Assembly (NCBI RefSeq): GCF_002813915.1
Contig: NZ_CP019335.1
Span: 2,277,777-2,341,776, forward strand
Direction: 5' to 3'
Length of the DNA: 64,000 nucleotides
From: Tenacibaculum sp. SZ-18
GTDB lineage: Bacteria > Bacteroidota > Bacteroidia > Flavobacteriales > Flavobacteriaceae
The notes under the pieces are model-generated. The model was not told where the DNA came from. It saw only the letters and a list, made by a program, of their open reading frames with translations, and ran no database searches. Both the position numbers and the translations under genes were made by a program. Positions 33,460-43,093 of this stretch are shown here, one piece after another. Position 1 is the stretch's first letter. The number at the start of each line of letters is the position of its first letter.

Positions 33460-34878
33460 ATGAAATCAAAATTCCACATATTCTTTTTTATCGCTTTCGT
33501 AACATCAATTCAAATCGCTGATGCACAATTTTTTAAACGATTAAAGAATAGAGTTAATCAAAAGGCAAAAAGTATTGAAAATAAAGTTATCAATAAACTC
33601 GATAAAAAAATTGACACAAAAATTGATAAAACAATAGATCAAACTGTAGAAACTAAAGAAAATAAAAAAAGAAAAACAGCTCCAAAAGAGGAAGCGACAA
33701 GTTTAAAAGAAAAAGATTTTGGTGATGTAACTATTAATCACTCCAAAACTTATGGAAATATAACTTTAACAGAAGTTAGACAGATAAAAGTAGATAAAAC
33801 CAATACAGGTTACAACATTTATGGAAATTGGTGGTCACATAAAGCAGATGTTTATGATGGCTTTTTTCTCACTCTAGTTACAAATAAGGACTTGAAAAAC
33901 AATGTAAAGACGAAAGCTACTTTTAAAATTCCAGAGGAAGCATCACTCAAAGTTGGGTATGACCCAACACTTCCTTACAATAAAGAATCAGAAGATGGTT
34001 TTAGTCGTGCTATCACAGAAAATTATCAAAAATACAATATCACCAAAGGAGAAGTTCATATTGATGAAATTTCTGATAACAACATTAAAATTAGTTTTTC
34101 TGGAAGGACCTCTCTTACAAAACTTAACAAAAATTCAACTAATGAAATCTATAATAAGATACCATATGACGCTACTGTAAGTGGAAATATCGATGGTAAA
34201 ACTCCTCTATTTCAAAATCAAGAAACCATTGTTAAAAATAATACTAAAAATGATAAGCCGTCATCTAGGGAATTAGACAATTTAGACACTAATAATACTC
34301 ACACTACAACACCTGGAATTTATCAATTTAGTCACGAAACAATTACAAAAATTACAGTTCCAAAAGAAGACAAAAATTATGAAATATCCTATCTATTAAA
34401 TCCCAACGCAAAATATATCGCAATACGAGCGGACCTAGGAGCATATTCAAGCGGAGGAATGGAAGGAGAATCTATTATTGTTATGGATAATGAAAATGTA
34501 CAAATATTTGTAGAAAGTAATGGTATGAAAATGCGTTTGTCCAATGGAATGATGGGGCAAGAAAAAATGAGTGACTTAACCAATCAAATGAACAAGTATA
34601 ATTACAAAAAATTAAAAAAAACAGGGAATTCTAAGACTATTCTTGGTACAATTTGTTATGAGTATGCAATGGCTGATAGTACCACAAAAATTAACTTTTG
34701 GGCCGCTCCAAGTATCAAATTACCAAACTGGTTTGTTCAAGAAAAAGGAGTTATAGATGGATATATAATGGAGTATACAATCCAGTCGAAAGAAGGAAAT
34801 ATGACGAGTACAACAGTCGCAATTAAAGATCATATTAACAAAGTAATTGACTCAAAGGAATACAAAAAAATGTTTTAA
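33460..34878 (+). CDS. Secreted DUF4412-like protein of unknown function
   Basis: 472 aa with a Sec signal peptide (about 1-22, ending IADAQ). A strongly basic, repetitive segment (about 24-75, NKVINKLDKKIDTKIDKTID) follows, probably a coiled coil. A central domain (about 85-265) contains NWWSHKADVYDG. The C-terminal part (about 285-472) has MEGESIIVMDNENVQIFVES and TKINFWAAPSIKLPNWF, which resembles DUF4412 proteins of Bacteroidota. Probably periplasmic or surface-exposed. It is a single gene with a strong terminator after it. The family call is from pattern memory; the function is unknown. Confidence 0.75.
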   Translation: MKSKFHIFFFIAFVTSIQIADAQFFKRLKNRVNQKAKSIENKVINKLDKKIDTKIDKTIDQTVETKENKKRKTAPKEEATSLKEKDFGDVTINHSKTYGNITLTEVRQIKVDKTNTGYNIYGNWWSHKADVYDGFFLTLVTNKDLKNNVKTKATFKIPEEASLKVGYDPTLPYNKESEDGFSRAITENYQKYNITKGEVHIDEISDNNIKISFSGRTSLTKLNKNSTNEIYNKIPYDATVSGNIDGKTPLFQNQETIVKNNTKNDKPSSRELDNLDTNNTHTTTPGIYQFSHETITKITVPKEDKNYEISYLLNPNAKYIAIRADLGAYSSGGMEGESIIVMDNENVQIFVESNGMKMRLSNGMMGQEKMSDLTNQMNKYNYKKLKKTGNSKTILGTICYEYAMADSTTKINFWAAPSIKLPNWFVQEKGVIDGYIMEYTIQSKEGNMTSTTVAIKDHINKVIDSKEYKKMF

Positions 34879-34903
34879 TGAAAAAAAGAAAACTAATAAA
34901 TAA

Positions 34904-34936
34904 AGCCTTACCTAAACTAGTAAGGCTTATTGTGAT
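34904..34936 (+). terminator. Terminator after the DUF4412-like gene
   Basis: Stem AAGCCTTAC / GTAAGGCTT with a 7-nt loop, about 25 bases after the stop codon. The bases before it are A-rich (AATAAATAA) and those after it are TATTGTG, so it could work in both directions. Confidence 0.65.
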
Positions 34937-35041
34937 CGACATAGTTTTTATACATTTAACCTTCGTTGAATTCCGCTTCTAATCAATTGTTTCGGGTATC
35001 ACTAAAATCATCATAAATGATAATATTAATTTCTAATTGAC

Positions 35042-35065
35042 TTCTGTTCTAAAAATAGAACAGAA
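35042..35065. repeat. Perfect 10-bp inverted repeat
   Basis: TTCTGTTCTA and TAGAACAGAA separated by AAAA. It stands alone in the gap 34937-35486, about 420 bases before the next gene. It could be an operator or an RNA hairpin; it has no U-run on the + side. Confidence 0.5.
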
Positions 35066-35411
35066 AAATCCCATCTAAACCACTACTATATCAGAATCTA
35101 TTTGTAAAAACTCCGATATTCAGCACAATGTCGGCATATTCTTTTGTGCCTTTAAGTACGAAGTTAAGAAAAAGAAAAGTAGAACAATAAACGTTGAGGA
35201 TGTTTGTAAATAGGTTAGAACTAGCAATAAATAGTATGCTATATTGAAGATCGTTATTTTTGGCATTCTATTTACACTTTCATTAGTCATTTCATTCAAT
35301 TTCAATTTGTCTTTTTATCTATTCTTAGATATTAGGTTAATGATACTATCTGAAAACCAACTATTTTTAAATTTATTCAAGCATATTTTTTTCCATATTT
35401 AGCTGAATTTT

Positions 35412-35419
35412 GGTATTTT
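35412..35419 (+). promoter_or_regulatory. Possible -7 element before the 35487 gene
   Basis: TATTTTTG, an exact TAnnTTTG match, 67 bases before the ATG. Between it and the gene, CCCAAAAAT and ATATTTGTGGG can pair to form a weak leader hairpin. Confidence 0.3.
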
Positions 35420-35486
35420 TGTCAACCCAAAAATTTATTGTAATATTTGTGGGTTTTAAAATAATTTAAATTGTAAATCAGACTCT

Positions 35487-36134
35487 ATGAAACGTCTACT
35501 TTTATTATTACTAGTGTTGCCTTCGTTTGTGACAGCTCAAGAAAAAATTGGTAACAAAATATATAAATACGGGGATCTCTATCACTCAATAGAGGGAGCT
35601 ACCTTAATTTCATTTGATGAAGCAAAGGCAAAATTGATGAGTAAAACTCTCGAATACTTTACGGATGCTGGAGCTAAGATAAAATCTTACAATTCTCTTT
35701 TCTTTCCAGGTTCTGAAGTATCTGAGGATGCTTTTGCAAAAACCCTCGACAAGAATAATATTAAAACCTTAATCTCAGTTGATGTTATAGATTCTTCAGA
35801 GGCTACGATGAGCAGAACCACCTCCTCTGCATATTCTTCGGTAAACAATAAAAGAGAAAGATCAAGCTCTGCAACTAACAATGGATGGGCGGGAAAATAC
35901 AAAGCAAATTCTAATTCTTCATCTGGTTCTGTAAGTACAACACAAAACGTTAATTTCATTACCGAAATGAGTTTACGTTTAACAATTTATTCTAAAAAAG
36001 ATGGCTTTAGTGCCCCTGTTGCTGTGGTTGAAGGAAGAGCTACAAATGGAAGCCCAGATACGAAGCCTGACCAACTTGCAAGGAGAATTGTAAGAAGAAT
36101 GGTCAAAGCCTTAGTGAAGCAAAGAGCTTTTTAG
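35487..36134 (+). CDS. Secreted protein of unknown function
   Basis: 215 aa with a signal peptide (MKRLLLLLLVLPSFVTAQ, cleavage after about 17). The mature part has an alpha/beta N-terminal region (about 20-105), a Ser/Asn/Arg-rich low-complexity stretch (about 108-150, e.g. SSSATNNGWAGKYKANSNSS) and a C-terminal domain with ITEMSLRLTIYSKKDGF and RRIVRRMVKALVKQRAF. Probably periplasmic. No family recognised. It stands alone between 600-base gaps and has its own terminator. Confidence 0.75.
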   Translation: MKRLLLLLLVLPSFVTAQEKIGNKIYKYGDLYHSIEGATLISFDEAKAKLMSKTLEYFTDAGAKIKSYNSLFFPGSEVSEDAFAKTLDKNNIKTLISVDVIDSSEATMSRTTSSAYSSVNNKRERSSSATNNGWAGKYKANSNSSSGSVSTTQNVNFITEMSLRLTIYSKKDGFSAPVAVVEGRATNGSPDTKPDQLARRIVRRMVKALVKQRAF

Positions 36135-36315
36135 TATTTGAGTTAAAGCTTGCTTTTTTATCATTAAATAAGCTTGTTGGTATTCAATATAAAAAAAACG
36201 TTCCTAGCGAAACCTTAAATGGTCTAGACGTACTATAATCTTTGTAAGATCGAATTTTTTGATGGACCAGATTATAGAAGCCTTTTGACAATTAGATCAT
36301 CTAACAAATAAAATT

Positions 36316-36355
36316 AGCGAATGGGTTTACTGAAGTGTAAACCAATTCGCTTTTT
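36316..36355 (+). terminator. Strong factor-independent terminator
   Basis: Stem AGCGAAT-GGTTTAC / GTAAACC-ATTCGCT (36316-36330 with 36337-36351, one G-A mismatch), 6-nt loop, then TTTTT. About 180 bases after the stop of the 35487 gene. Confidence 0.8.
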
Positions 36356-36493
36356 CTATCTATAAGAACTTGTTAATGTATAAATTGTCGTTAATGATTT
36401 CATACAGATCCTATCTTGACAATTCTTCGAGAATGATTATCATACGAGTCACTTTATGACTTCAAAATCACAATCTTTCTATAACCTTTTTGT

Positions 36494-36676
36494 TTATTTT
36501 AATGTTACACGCTTTCCATGTAGTATGCTATCAAAGACCTAGTCGAGATATAATTGGTATTTTAAAATTCAGTAAATACGTTCAGTAATTGCATTTTCGT
36601 AACAATGATTCTCTTCTGTAATACTGTTTCCGATCTTGTTTTGCTTATAAATTTTCTTTAAATCTTTTGTAGTCAT
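36494..36676 (-). pseudogene. Decayed C-terminal fragment of an IS3-family transposase (OrfB)
   Basis: Minus-strand frame of 61 codons with two in-frame stops (TGA, TAG). Between them the protein keeps the order of the IS3/IS150-type DDE transposase end: TEENHCYENAITERIY, then ILKYQLYLD, then VFDSILHGKRVT. In intact relatives the first part reads CYENAxAERVNGILKxEF, so the first stop replaces the Gly of NG and the second the Gln before the VF/TF pair. The catalytic Glu of DDE (in YENA) is present, but the first two Asp regions are gone. It lies just after the TlpA gene's stop; no terminal repeats were found. Confidence 0.75.
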
Positions 36677-36679
36677 GTT

Positions 36680-37717
36680 TTAATGAAGGTTTGCCTCTAG
36701 TTTTTCCAATAATCCAGGGTTAGATGGTCTTATCTCTTCAGGATTAATAACTTTACCTTCTTTGTCTAAAAATATAAATCTTGGTAGAGCACCAATATCG
36801 TAAAATTTAACAAAATCTGAATTTGCACCCGAATAAAGTTGGGTACCTTCAATTGAATTTTCATCGATATATTTTTTCCATTTTTCAAACTTTTCATCGG
36901 TACTTACCGAAATTATTTTTATTTCATTGCTCTTGGAGAAATATTGTTCTAACTTTCTTAAAAAAGGATACTCTACTTTACAAGGTTTACACCATGTTGC
37001 CCAAACATCGATATAAACATATTTCCCTTTAAAGTCTTTTAATGATTTAACGTTGTTCTTTAAATCTTTGAATTTAAAATCGTTACCAATTTTACCAATT
37101 AGTGAGGCTTTGTATAAGTATTTGATGTTTTTTTGCTTAAGAATTTCGGAAAAGTCATTGAATTTTTGGTCAACATAAGAGCTAAGGCTATCGACTATTT
37201 TTAAAGCTTTTCCCTTTTCATTAATTAAATTACTTTTTTCTTTAATCATATTCTCTAGCTTATCCTCCTCTATTCCATTGCGAACTATTTGAGTCAATTC
37301 GTTCTGGTAATTCTTGGAAAAGGCTAAGAAGTTGTTAGGTGTCTCAAAACTCCCAGAATAGTTTACAGATTCAAAAAGTTGATTCTCATCTATTGAAAGT
37401 ATTATGTTACTATTAGAGGAAATAAAGAGCTCTCCTAAACTACCTTGTTTTCCATCAATAAATGAATAAATTTCATATCGTTTAGTTTCAGAAATATTTA
37501 AAGTATCCGTAACACTATTTGATTGTTTGAACCTAATTGTAGACTTTATTTCCCAAGAGTTTTCTTTGTCATATATAATCAGACTGTCTAATTGTTTATG
37601 ATTTTTAATACTAACTTGTAAAACAGAAAAGGTATTTTCTTTTTTATCTTCACAACTTAAAATCAGATTAGAAAGCAGAATTATTATTACAGATAGTTTT
37701 AAGAATTTATATGTCAT
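36680..37717 (-). CDS. TlpA-like thiol-disulphide oxidoreductase lipoprotein
   Basis: 345 aa. N-terminal lipoprotein signal ending LILSC (Cys at about 22) then EDKKE. An N-terminal DUF4369-like beta domain (about 30-125), a helical linker with many Lys/Glu (about 130-205), and a thioredoxin-like domain (about 210-345) with active site WATWCKPCKVEYP (CxxC) and cis-Pro loop GALPRFIFLD. The +2 residue after the Cys is Glu, so sorting may be to the periplasmic face of a membrane. Such proteins reduce disulphides in the periplasm. It is a single gene; the IS3 fragment abuts its 3' end. Confidence 0.88.
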   Translation of the reverse strand: MTYKFLKLSVIIILLSNLILSCEDKKENTFSVLQVSIKNHKQLDSLIIYDKENSWEIKSTIRFKQSNSVTDTLNISETKRYEIYSFIDGKQGSLGELFISSNSNIILSIDENQLFESVNYSGSFETPNNFLAFSKNYQNELTQIVRNGIEEDKLENMIKEKSNLINEKGKALKIVDSLSSYVDQKFNDFSEILKQKNIKYLYKASLIGKIGNDFKFKDLKNNVKSLKDFKGKYVYIDVWATWCKPCKVEYPFLRKLEQYFSKSNEIKIISVSTDEKFEKWKKYIDENSIEGTQLYSGANSDFVKFYDIGALPRFIFLDKEGKVINPEEIRPSNPGLLEKLEANLH

Positions 37718-38319
37718 GATTTGTGGCTTATTAATGTATTTAAATTGCGATTAGTCCTGCAATTGATTTTTTCATTTGTTACACAATTTAAAATTAGTTA
37801 TAATTTTTTGTTTTATCAATTATATAGAAATAGTTTATAGGCTAATGGTTTTCCGGTAAAGGATAGTATTTTGATATTATATATAACTGCATCAATTTTA
37901 GAGTAATCAACTGTCATAAGAAACTATCTAGACATATTTCCTTTCCATAAGTAATAGGTGATAAAATTTTTGTTTTGTATACCTAAAACTTAGGTCTATA
38001 TTTTCAATTTCTATTTGTGATTACTCAAATTTAGTAAGAAAAAACACATCATCTTTGCAACCCTTATTTTGAGATACAATTAACAGTTGGAACTATTTTT
38101 ATTATTTTATAATTGGATGTTCAATAAAACTTAAAATGTTATTTGTTTATGCGAAACAGCGCTACTTAAAATAGTGAACTTTTAAATCAACTTTAAGTTA
38201 AAACAGTAAGTAAATTTCAGTCATTTAAATTCAAATTAACTAGAGGAAGTTGATTATCTCCAAAGACTAATATCCTTTTACTTGGAATATATTATGTTTT
38301 AATTTGATCTGTTATTCCA
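37718..38319. other. Intergenic region, nothing recognised
   Basis: About 600 AT-rich bases between two minus-strand genes. No RNA gene, hairpin with U-run or frame with coding character was seen. Confidence 0.5.
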
Positions 38320-38901
38320 TTAATTGTCCTTAATTGTTGGTTTTAACACTTTAAATCCTAGCATCATTACAAAACCTTGAACTAACAATCCTATTATAAG
38401 TCCTATGATATGAGAATTTAATGAGATTAGATTTTGAGAGACAAAATAATATATAGTATAAATTCCTACTGGAATATTTAGAAATAGACTAATAAAAAAT
38501 CCAGGATTATATTTATGTTTTAAAAACATCCCAACATGAGACATAGCATTTATTATTGAAAAATATGCTGTCCAAATTCCTATAGACAAATCAATATAAC
38601 CCGATAAAATTGCAGAAACAGGATATCCAACAAATATTATTGGAATATTAATCCAAAAAGAAAATTTTTTATCAGCGGGAAAATCACTTTCTGCAGAGCC
38701 TAATAATTCTTTATTTAAAAATTCTAGAAATCCTCCTGGCAATACATATTCTTCAAACTGATGTACGAGATAGATTACGAATTGCAGCCAAATCAGAAAC
38801 AAGGAGAAATTTGTTTGAAATAAAAAAAGAAATAAGAATATTAAAACATAAATCGCTAAAAATATTGTTGATTTAAACCAATTTTCGTAGAGCCATTTCA
38901 T
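38320..38901 (-). CDS. HXXEE-domain membrane protein
   Basis: 193 aa, about five or six hydrophobic segments. VHQFEEYVLPGGF (about 46-58) has the H-x2-EE motif and the Pro-Gly-Gly that define the HXXEE family, and INAMSHVGMFLKHKYNPGF (about 117-135) carries the second conserved His. The conserved His/Glu residues suggest metal binding in the membrane; function of the family is not established. Single gene. Confidence 0.8.
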   Translation of the reverse strand: MKWLYENWFKSTIFLAIYVLIFLFLFLFQTNFSLFLIWLQFVIYLVHQFEEYVLPGGFLEFLNKELLGSAESDFPADKKFSFWINIPIIFVGYPVSAILSGYIDLSIGIWTAYFSIINAMSHVGMFLKHKYNPGFFISLFLNIPVGIYTIYYFVSQNLISLNSHIIGLIIGLLVQGFVMMLGFKVLKPTIKDN

Positions 38902-39005
38902 ATAATATTATTTAATTGTGTTCCTCTGAATTTATATTTTTTATGAAATGAATTTAAGAATTTCATTTATAAATTCATAAACATTAATATTTGGTGTTGC
39001 TTGCC

Positions 39006-39401
39006 TTATAGGATAAATCCTGAGGCTTTTAATGAGTAACCAACATAAGTTTTATATAATCCATAATATTGAAAATAAGTATTTCTATTGTATTTTCCAT
39101 TATAAATTCCTAAACCATACTTATTGTCTTGCTTAGTAGCTAATTTCAAACTAATTATCAATTTCAATGATTGTTCACTAATTAGTTTTAAAGTGTACTA
39201 CGATTTAGTAAAGCTTGGTCAATATCTATTAGTCGAAACAACTCCACCTTCAAACCAATCGTAAAAGTTATTTATGATACAATTCATCAATCGATTTTGG
39301 TGCAAATTCTCTTTTTGTGTTTTGATATAGAATCTCAAAAAATTTTGTCTCTTATCTGAAAAGATATCTACTAAACCAGATAGTAGGTAAAAAGAAAACA
39401 A
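39006..39401 (-). pseudogene. Remnant of a gene of unknown family
   Basis: Two adjoining minus-strand frames look coding but lack proper starts or continuity. The second (39006-39197) reads LATKQDNKYGLGIYNGKYNR and ends YVGYSLKASGFIL before TAA. The first (39219-39401) ends FYDWFEGGVVSTNRY. They are in different frames, about 20 bases apart, with stops between. This is consistent with a frameshifted, shrinking gene. No family recognised. Confidence 0.3.
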
Positions 39402-39639
39402 ATAAACCGAGCAAAGAATAAAACAGTTGATTGTTTGTTTTTCTAACTGTTTGAGGAAAATGTTTTTACTATACTATATATATTGAATTGTTCTGTTCTG
39501 TTGCATTTTTTATTTAAAAATGAATCACTTGATATTTCGCATGGATATAGATTTTGTATTGTTGATAAATTTAGAAATCTGTATTATTTTAAAACAAACC
39601 AATATCAGAACGCAAAACTATATTTGTATAAATGCCTTT

Positions 39640-40065
39640 CTATTTATAACATATCCCTGTGAAAATTATGTCTTCACCTCTGTTTACAGCTTTTTCAATT
39701 CGATCTATCCAATAATAGTTATGATGATTATTAGCATTGTAGGTTAAGCACTTACTTAACCAAATATCTAATAAATAACAGCCAAAAACTTCGTGAGTTA
39801 AAGCGTCATTCTGAAAAACATCTTGTATATTCGGATATCCGAATTCACCAAGGAGATCTTCAACTTTACCAGTTAATTTCTGATCTTCTTCAAGTTCATA
39901 TCGCATTTTGTTATATTCTTCTAATGAAAGGTATATTAACTTCTCTTTAGAAATCTGAAAACTAAAATTCATTTTTTTCATAGTACTACGAGATGAACTT
40001 AAACTCATTTCAGGTAAAATAAAAAAAGATGAATCAATCGTAAAATTTTGAATGGTAAATTTCAT
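39640..40065 (-). CDS. Hypothetical protein
   Basis: 141 aa, soluble, no signal peptide. Features: an N-terminal beta-rich part, a charged helix (LEEYNKMRYELEEDQKLTGK, about 48-67) and a C-terminal part with WLSKCLTYNANNHHNYYWIDR. No family recognised. A -33/-7 style promoter (TTG, then ACAACTTTG, about 40115-40140 on the minus strand) lies roughly 50 bases upstream, which supports it as a real gene. Confidence 0.6.
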   Translation of the reverse strand: MKFTIQNFTIDSSFFILPEMSLSSSRSTMKKMNFSFQISKEKLIYLSLEEYNKMRYELEEDQKLTGKVEDLLGEFGYPNIQDVFQNDALTHEVFGCYLLDIWLSKCLTYNANNHHNYYWIDRIEKAVNRGEDIIFTGICYK

Positions 40066-40248
40066 GTGATAATTTTGAACTCTTAAATTTTAATATTTTA
40101 CTTTTTTCGATACAAAGTTGTATTTTTTATTGGGTTGCAACGAAGATTATGTACATCTATTAAATAGTGTAAAATTTAACCATTTCTTACCATACTTGAT
40201 TTTACACCTTTTGAGTATTACTACTTTTTTCTTCTCAATATGATACTA

Positions 40249-40995
40249 TTAATGAATCGTAAGTCGCAGATCTTTTCCTAATCGCTGTTTAAATTTTCCA
40301 ACAATATTAGCTTTACTATTGGTTCTAGTCTCACCATAATACACAAATTTAACCTTTCCAATAGATTTAAGTTTGCCTTTGTAACCTCTATCATAATCTG
40401 TCTCGTAGTAATTTATTTTTAATTTACCAATGGAAGTAAGTTTCCCAACTATTCTTGCTTTTTCACCCCAATTTGACCAACCTTCGTATTGAAACTGTCT
40501 TCCTCCCAATGATTTAATTTTTCCTCTATACCTGCCTCTTTCGGTATACCCAGCAGAGGTCCAATAGGTGATAGAGACATTTCCAATTTTGGTAAGCTTA
40601 CCAACTACTCCGGAGTTTTTATTCCAGCTATTATCAGGTGCATATGTAAATGTTAAATTATTGATGGATTTAATTTGTCCGGACAACCCTGAACTTGTAT
40701 TACTCGTATAATATTCTACAGAAGATACAGAATTCATAAATATTGTTGTCTCCCCCACTTGATATTTATTCTTAGGGATGCTACTATAATCTCGATTTTG
40801 TAAAAAATCTTTAGCTCTTGAACTTGACTTAAACTGATAGATTTCATCAATACTTTCGGATATTTTTATAACCCTATTTCCATCGAGTATATAAACACTT
40901 TCGATAAAACCTTCATTGGTATTAACATCGAAACTAAACTCCTGACACATTAATAATGATGGAATGATTAGAATAAGTACATTTAGAATTCTCAT
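40249..40995 (-). CDS. Secreted protein built of ~25-residue GK[L/I]KSIG repeats
   Basis: Signal peptide MRILNVLILIIPSLLMCQ when started at the ATG at 40995; an upstream ATG (41022) would add nine residues. After an N-terminal region (about 20-90) there are six repeats of about 23-27 residues, each with the core GK(L/I)(K/T)SIG followed by a beta strand ending in Tyr (for example VGKLTSIGKLKINYYE and KGKLKSIGKVKFVYYG). The repeat suggests a beta-solenoid or beta-roll in the periplasm or at the cell surface. No family recognised and no partner gene is evident. Confidence 0.75.
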   Translation of the reverse strand: MRILNVLILIIPSLLMCQEFSFDVNTNEGFIESVYILDGNRVIKISESIDEIYQFKSSSRAKDFLQNRDYSSIPKNKYQVGETTIFMNSVSSVEYYTSNTSSGLSGQIKSINNLTFTYAPDNSWNKNSGVVGKLTKIGNVSITYWTSAGYTERGRYRGKIKSLGGRQFQYEGWSNWGEKARIVGKLTSIGKLKINYYETDYDRGYKGKLKSIGKVKFVYYGETRTNSKANIVGKFKQRLGKDLRLTIH

Positions 40996-41074
40996 AGTTA
41001 TTGTCTTTTTTAATATAAACACTAGGTTAAAAGAGATTTATTTCTTCGAAACTATCAACTAATAATCATAGTTT

Positions 41075-41917
41075 TTAGTTACTAATTTTTAATTGTTGAT
41101 TCAGAATAGCTTCCCACGAGTTTTTTATCAACATTGAATATTTATTAATAATTTCATCCTTCTGATGCTCAGATAAATCTTGCCCAGCATTATACTTTGT
41201 AATTAACTTTTGATAGTTTTTAAGCATTAAATCAATAGCATCAAAATCCTTTTTATCAATAAATGGCATTAGTTTATATAATTCAATGCGACAATAATAT
41301 AGTTCATTGTTTCTTATCGTATTATTATAATAGAGATCGAATATCAATGTTTTGCCTAATCTATCAACGAAGCCTTTATAACTCGGATAAATTATATTTG
41401 AGTTGAGTTCTATTGTTTTAATCTCAGATTTTGTTTCGGCAAATTGAAGTTCATAAGTACTCTTTTTTAAGACCATAAATAGAAATAAGGCAAAAATTAA
41501 CATCAAAAAAATTGATGGAATAAATGAAGGTTTGAGTTTTCTTCTCCGTTCTTTCTCCACAAAATATTCAGAAATATGATTTATTCCCCATTTGATTATT
41601 GAATCGTTAATACTATTACTACCACTTGAATTTACAAATTGATTACCATAAACATCATTGGTTGATATTTTATCAAACTCATGAGGACTGCTTCCATTAT
41701 TTAGCATTTTTCTTTTCCACTCTTCAAGAGTTATTGTAGTTACTTGATACGTAAATAATTCTGGGAAAAGTTGTACTAAATCTTGTAAAACTTCAATATT
41801 TATTGTTTCACTTTTATCGATTATGCTTTGAAATGTTACTAAAGTTGATTTTTCATTACAACTAATCACCCATAATAAAGTTGTTAATCTTATATTCTGA
41901 ATGGTTGTATTGTTCAT
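41075..41917 (-). CDS. Membrane-anchored hypothetical protein
   Basis: 280 aa with one clear transmembrane helix in the middle (FIPSIFLMLIFALFLFMVL, about 132-150). The N-terminal ~125 residues (EVLQDLVQLFPELFTY, EEWKRKML) are cytoplasmic by charge, preceded by basic ERRRKLKPS. The C-terminal part is helical with YCRIELYKLMPFIDKKDFDA. No family recognised. The arrangement resembles small anti-sigma-like or regulatory membrane proteins, but no zinc-binding or sigma partner is seen, so this remains open. Confidence 0.6.
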   Translation of the reverse strand: MNNTTIQNIRLTTLLWVISCNEKSTLVTFQSIIDKSETINIEVLQDLVQLFPELFTYQVTTITLEEWKRKMLNNGSSPHEFDKISTNDVYGNQFVNSSGSNSINDSIIKWGINHISEYFVEKERRRKLKPSFIPSIFLMLIFALFLFMVLKKSTYELQFAETKSEIKTIELNSNIIYPSYKGFVDRLGKTLIFDLYYNNTIRNNELYYCRIELYKLMPFIDKKDFDAIDLMLKNYQKLITKYNAGQDLSEHQKDEIINKYSMLIKNSWEAILNQQLKISN

Positions 41918-42111
41918 TGATTAAGATAGGATAAATACTAAAGATTTATTGAAAATGTTGTTCTGTATAATAAATAAAACTAACATCATAAAATTGATTT
42001 TCTCATGAGCCAAAATCATGCCATAATTGAAAATAAACTCCCTAACTCAAACATATTGATAAAAGGTATTGGATAACAATTAGTTAATTATTAGTCTGTA
42101 TTAAGGTTCAA

Positions 42112-43023
42112 TTATGGTACAAACTGTTCTCTCATTTCCATTACAATTCCGTTTCTAATTTTCAAAATCATTATTGGCTTGGTTGAAAGATACTTTTGGA
42201 GTTCATTAATATTTACTATTTTGAAAACTCCATTACTTTTAAAATAATCCCAAATTTCAATTTTCACATTATCATCTAATTCAAGTGTTCTAAGTTTTGG
42301 ATTCACATTAGACACGTAATAGTCGTTATTTACAAAATATAAAGTATCTCCTTTTTCACTAATATCATAGTCAGCATCACCATTTTCTTTAGCTTTTTCA
42401 ATTGCCTTATCACCAATTAAAAAGTCAACATAATCTGCTACAACATATTTCTTTCCGTTTTCTATTACTATTTTATTTATCAAGCAATGTTTGGTAGCTA
42501 AAACTATATTTTCGGAATTTCCATCAGTTTTAGGTTGATTAATATTTGTGTTTGGAGAAGTCTGAATTCCTTTTTTCTCAGGTACATAAATGAGTGTATT
42601 TCCTCTAGGAGTATATATTAAACTCATAAAATCATCACTATATCCAAGTATTTTATATTCTAATGTGTCAGAATCATTTGATAGTATTAGAAACTCTGAA
42701 TATTTGTACTCATTTCCTAACTCTTTTCTATCTTCTTTTCGTATAGTATAATCATACATATCAGAAGATTCGGTTTTCACTCCTTTATAAAACATTATCC
42801 ATTTACCATTTTTAATTTCAATCCCAGAAAGAGAGTCTGCTGTACTTAACCAACGTCCGTTTTTAAATTTCGTTAATTTCACAGTTGGCTTTTCCTCTCG
42901 TTCAATTTCATTTTTATGAATATCATCTTGAACTCCTTTTCCAAACTCAAGCATTTCAATTCCCAAATAAGTAATTATGATTATTACAATTCCAATTATT
43001 ACTATTAATATTCTTTTTTTCAT
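42112..43023 (-). CDS. Membrane-anchored or secreted hypothetical protein
   Basis: 303 aa. N-terminal hydrophobic helix (about 4-25, ILIVIIGIVIIIITYLGI) without a clear cleavage site, then a charged periplasmic part. Segments such as GRWLSTADSLSGIEIKNGKW and DYTIRKEDRKELGNEYK look like a lipocalin/avidin-like beta domain, followed from about 175 by a second domain. No family recognised. Lies 71 nt after the start of a separate 135-aa gene on the same strand. Confidence 0.65.
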   Translation of the reverse strand: MKKRILIVIIGIVIIIITYLGIEMLEFGKGVQDDIHKNEIEREEKPTVKLTKFKNGRWLSTADSLSGIEIKNGKWIMFYKGVKTESSDMYDYTIRKEDRKELGNEYKYSEFLILSNDSDTLEYKILGYSDDFMSLIYTPRGNTLIYVPEKKGIQTSPNTNINQPKTDGNSENIVLATKHCLINKIVIENGKKYVVADYVDFLIGDKAIEKAKENGDADYDISEKGDTLYFVNNDYYVSNVNPKLRTLELDDNVKIEIWDYFKSNGVFKIVNINELQKYLSTKPIMILKIRNGIVMEMREQFVP

Positions 43024-43093
43024 ATCTATTGTTTAATTTTTTTTGCTTGTAAAGCCACGTTTATATCTATTTTAAGTTTTGTAAACAGTTTGG

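Noticed and set aside
35120-35305. 61-codon minus-strand frame with a hydrophobic middle
   Set aside because: Low-complexity hydrophobic stretch without start context or neighbours. Not distinguishable from chance.
36236-36310. Possible coding scrap IEFFDGPDYRSLLTIR on the + strand before the terminator
   Set aside because: Only about 20 codons, no family match I can name, and not connected in frame to the IS3 relic.
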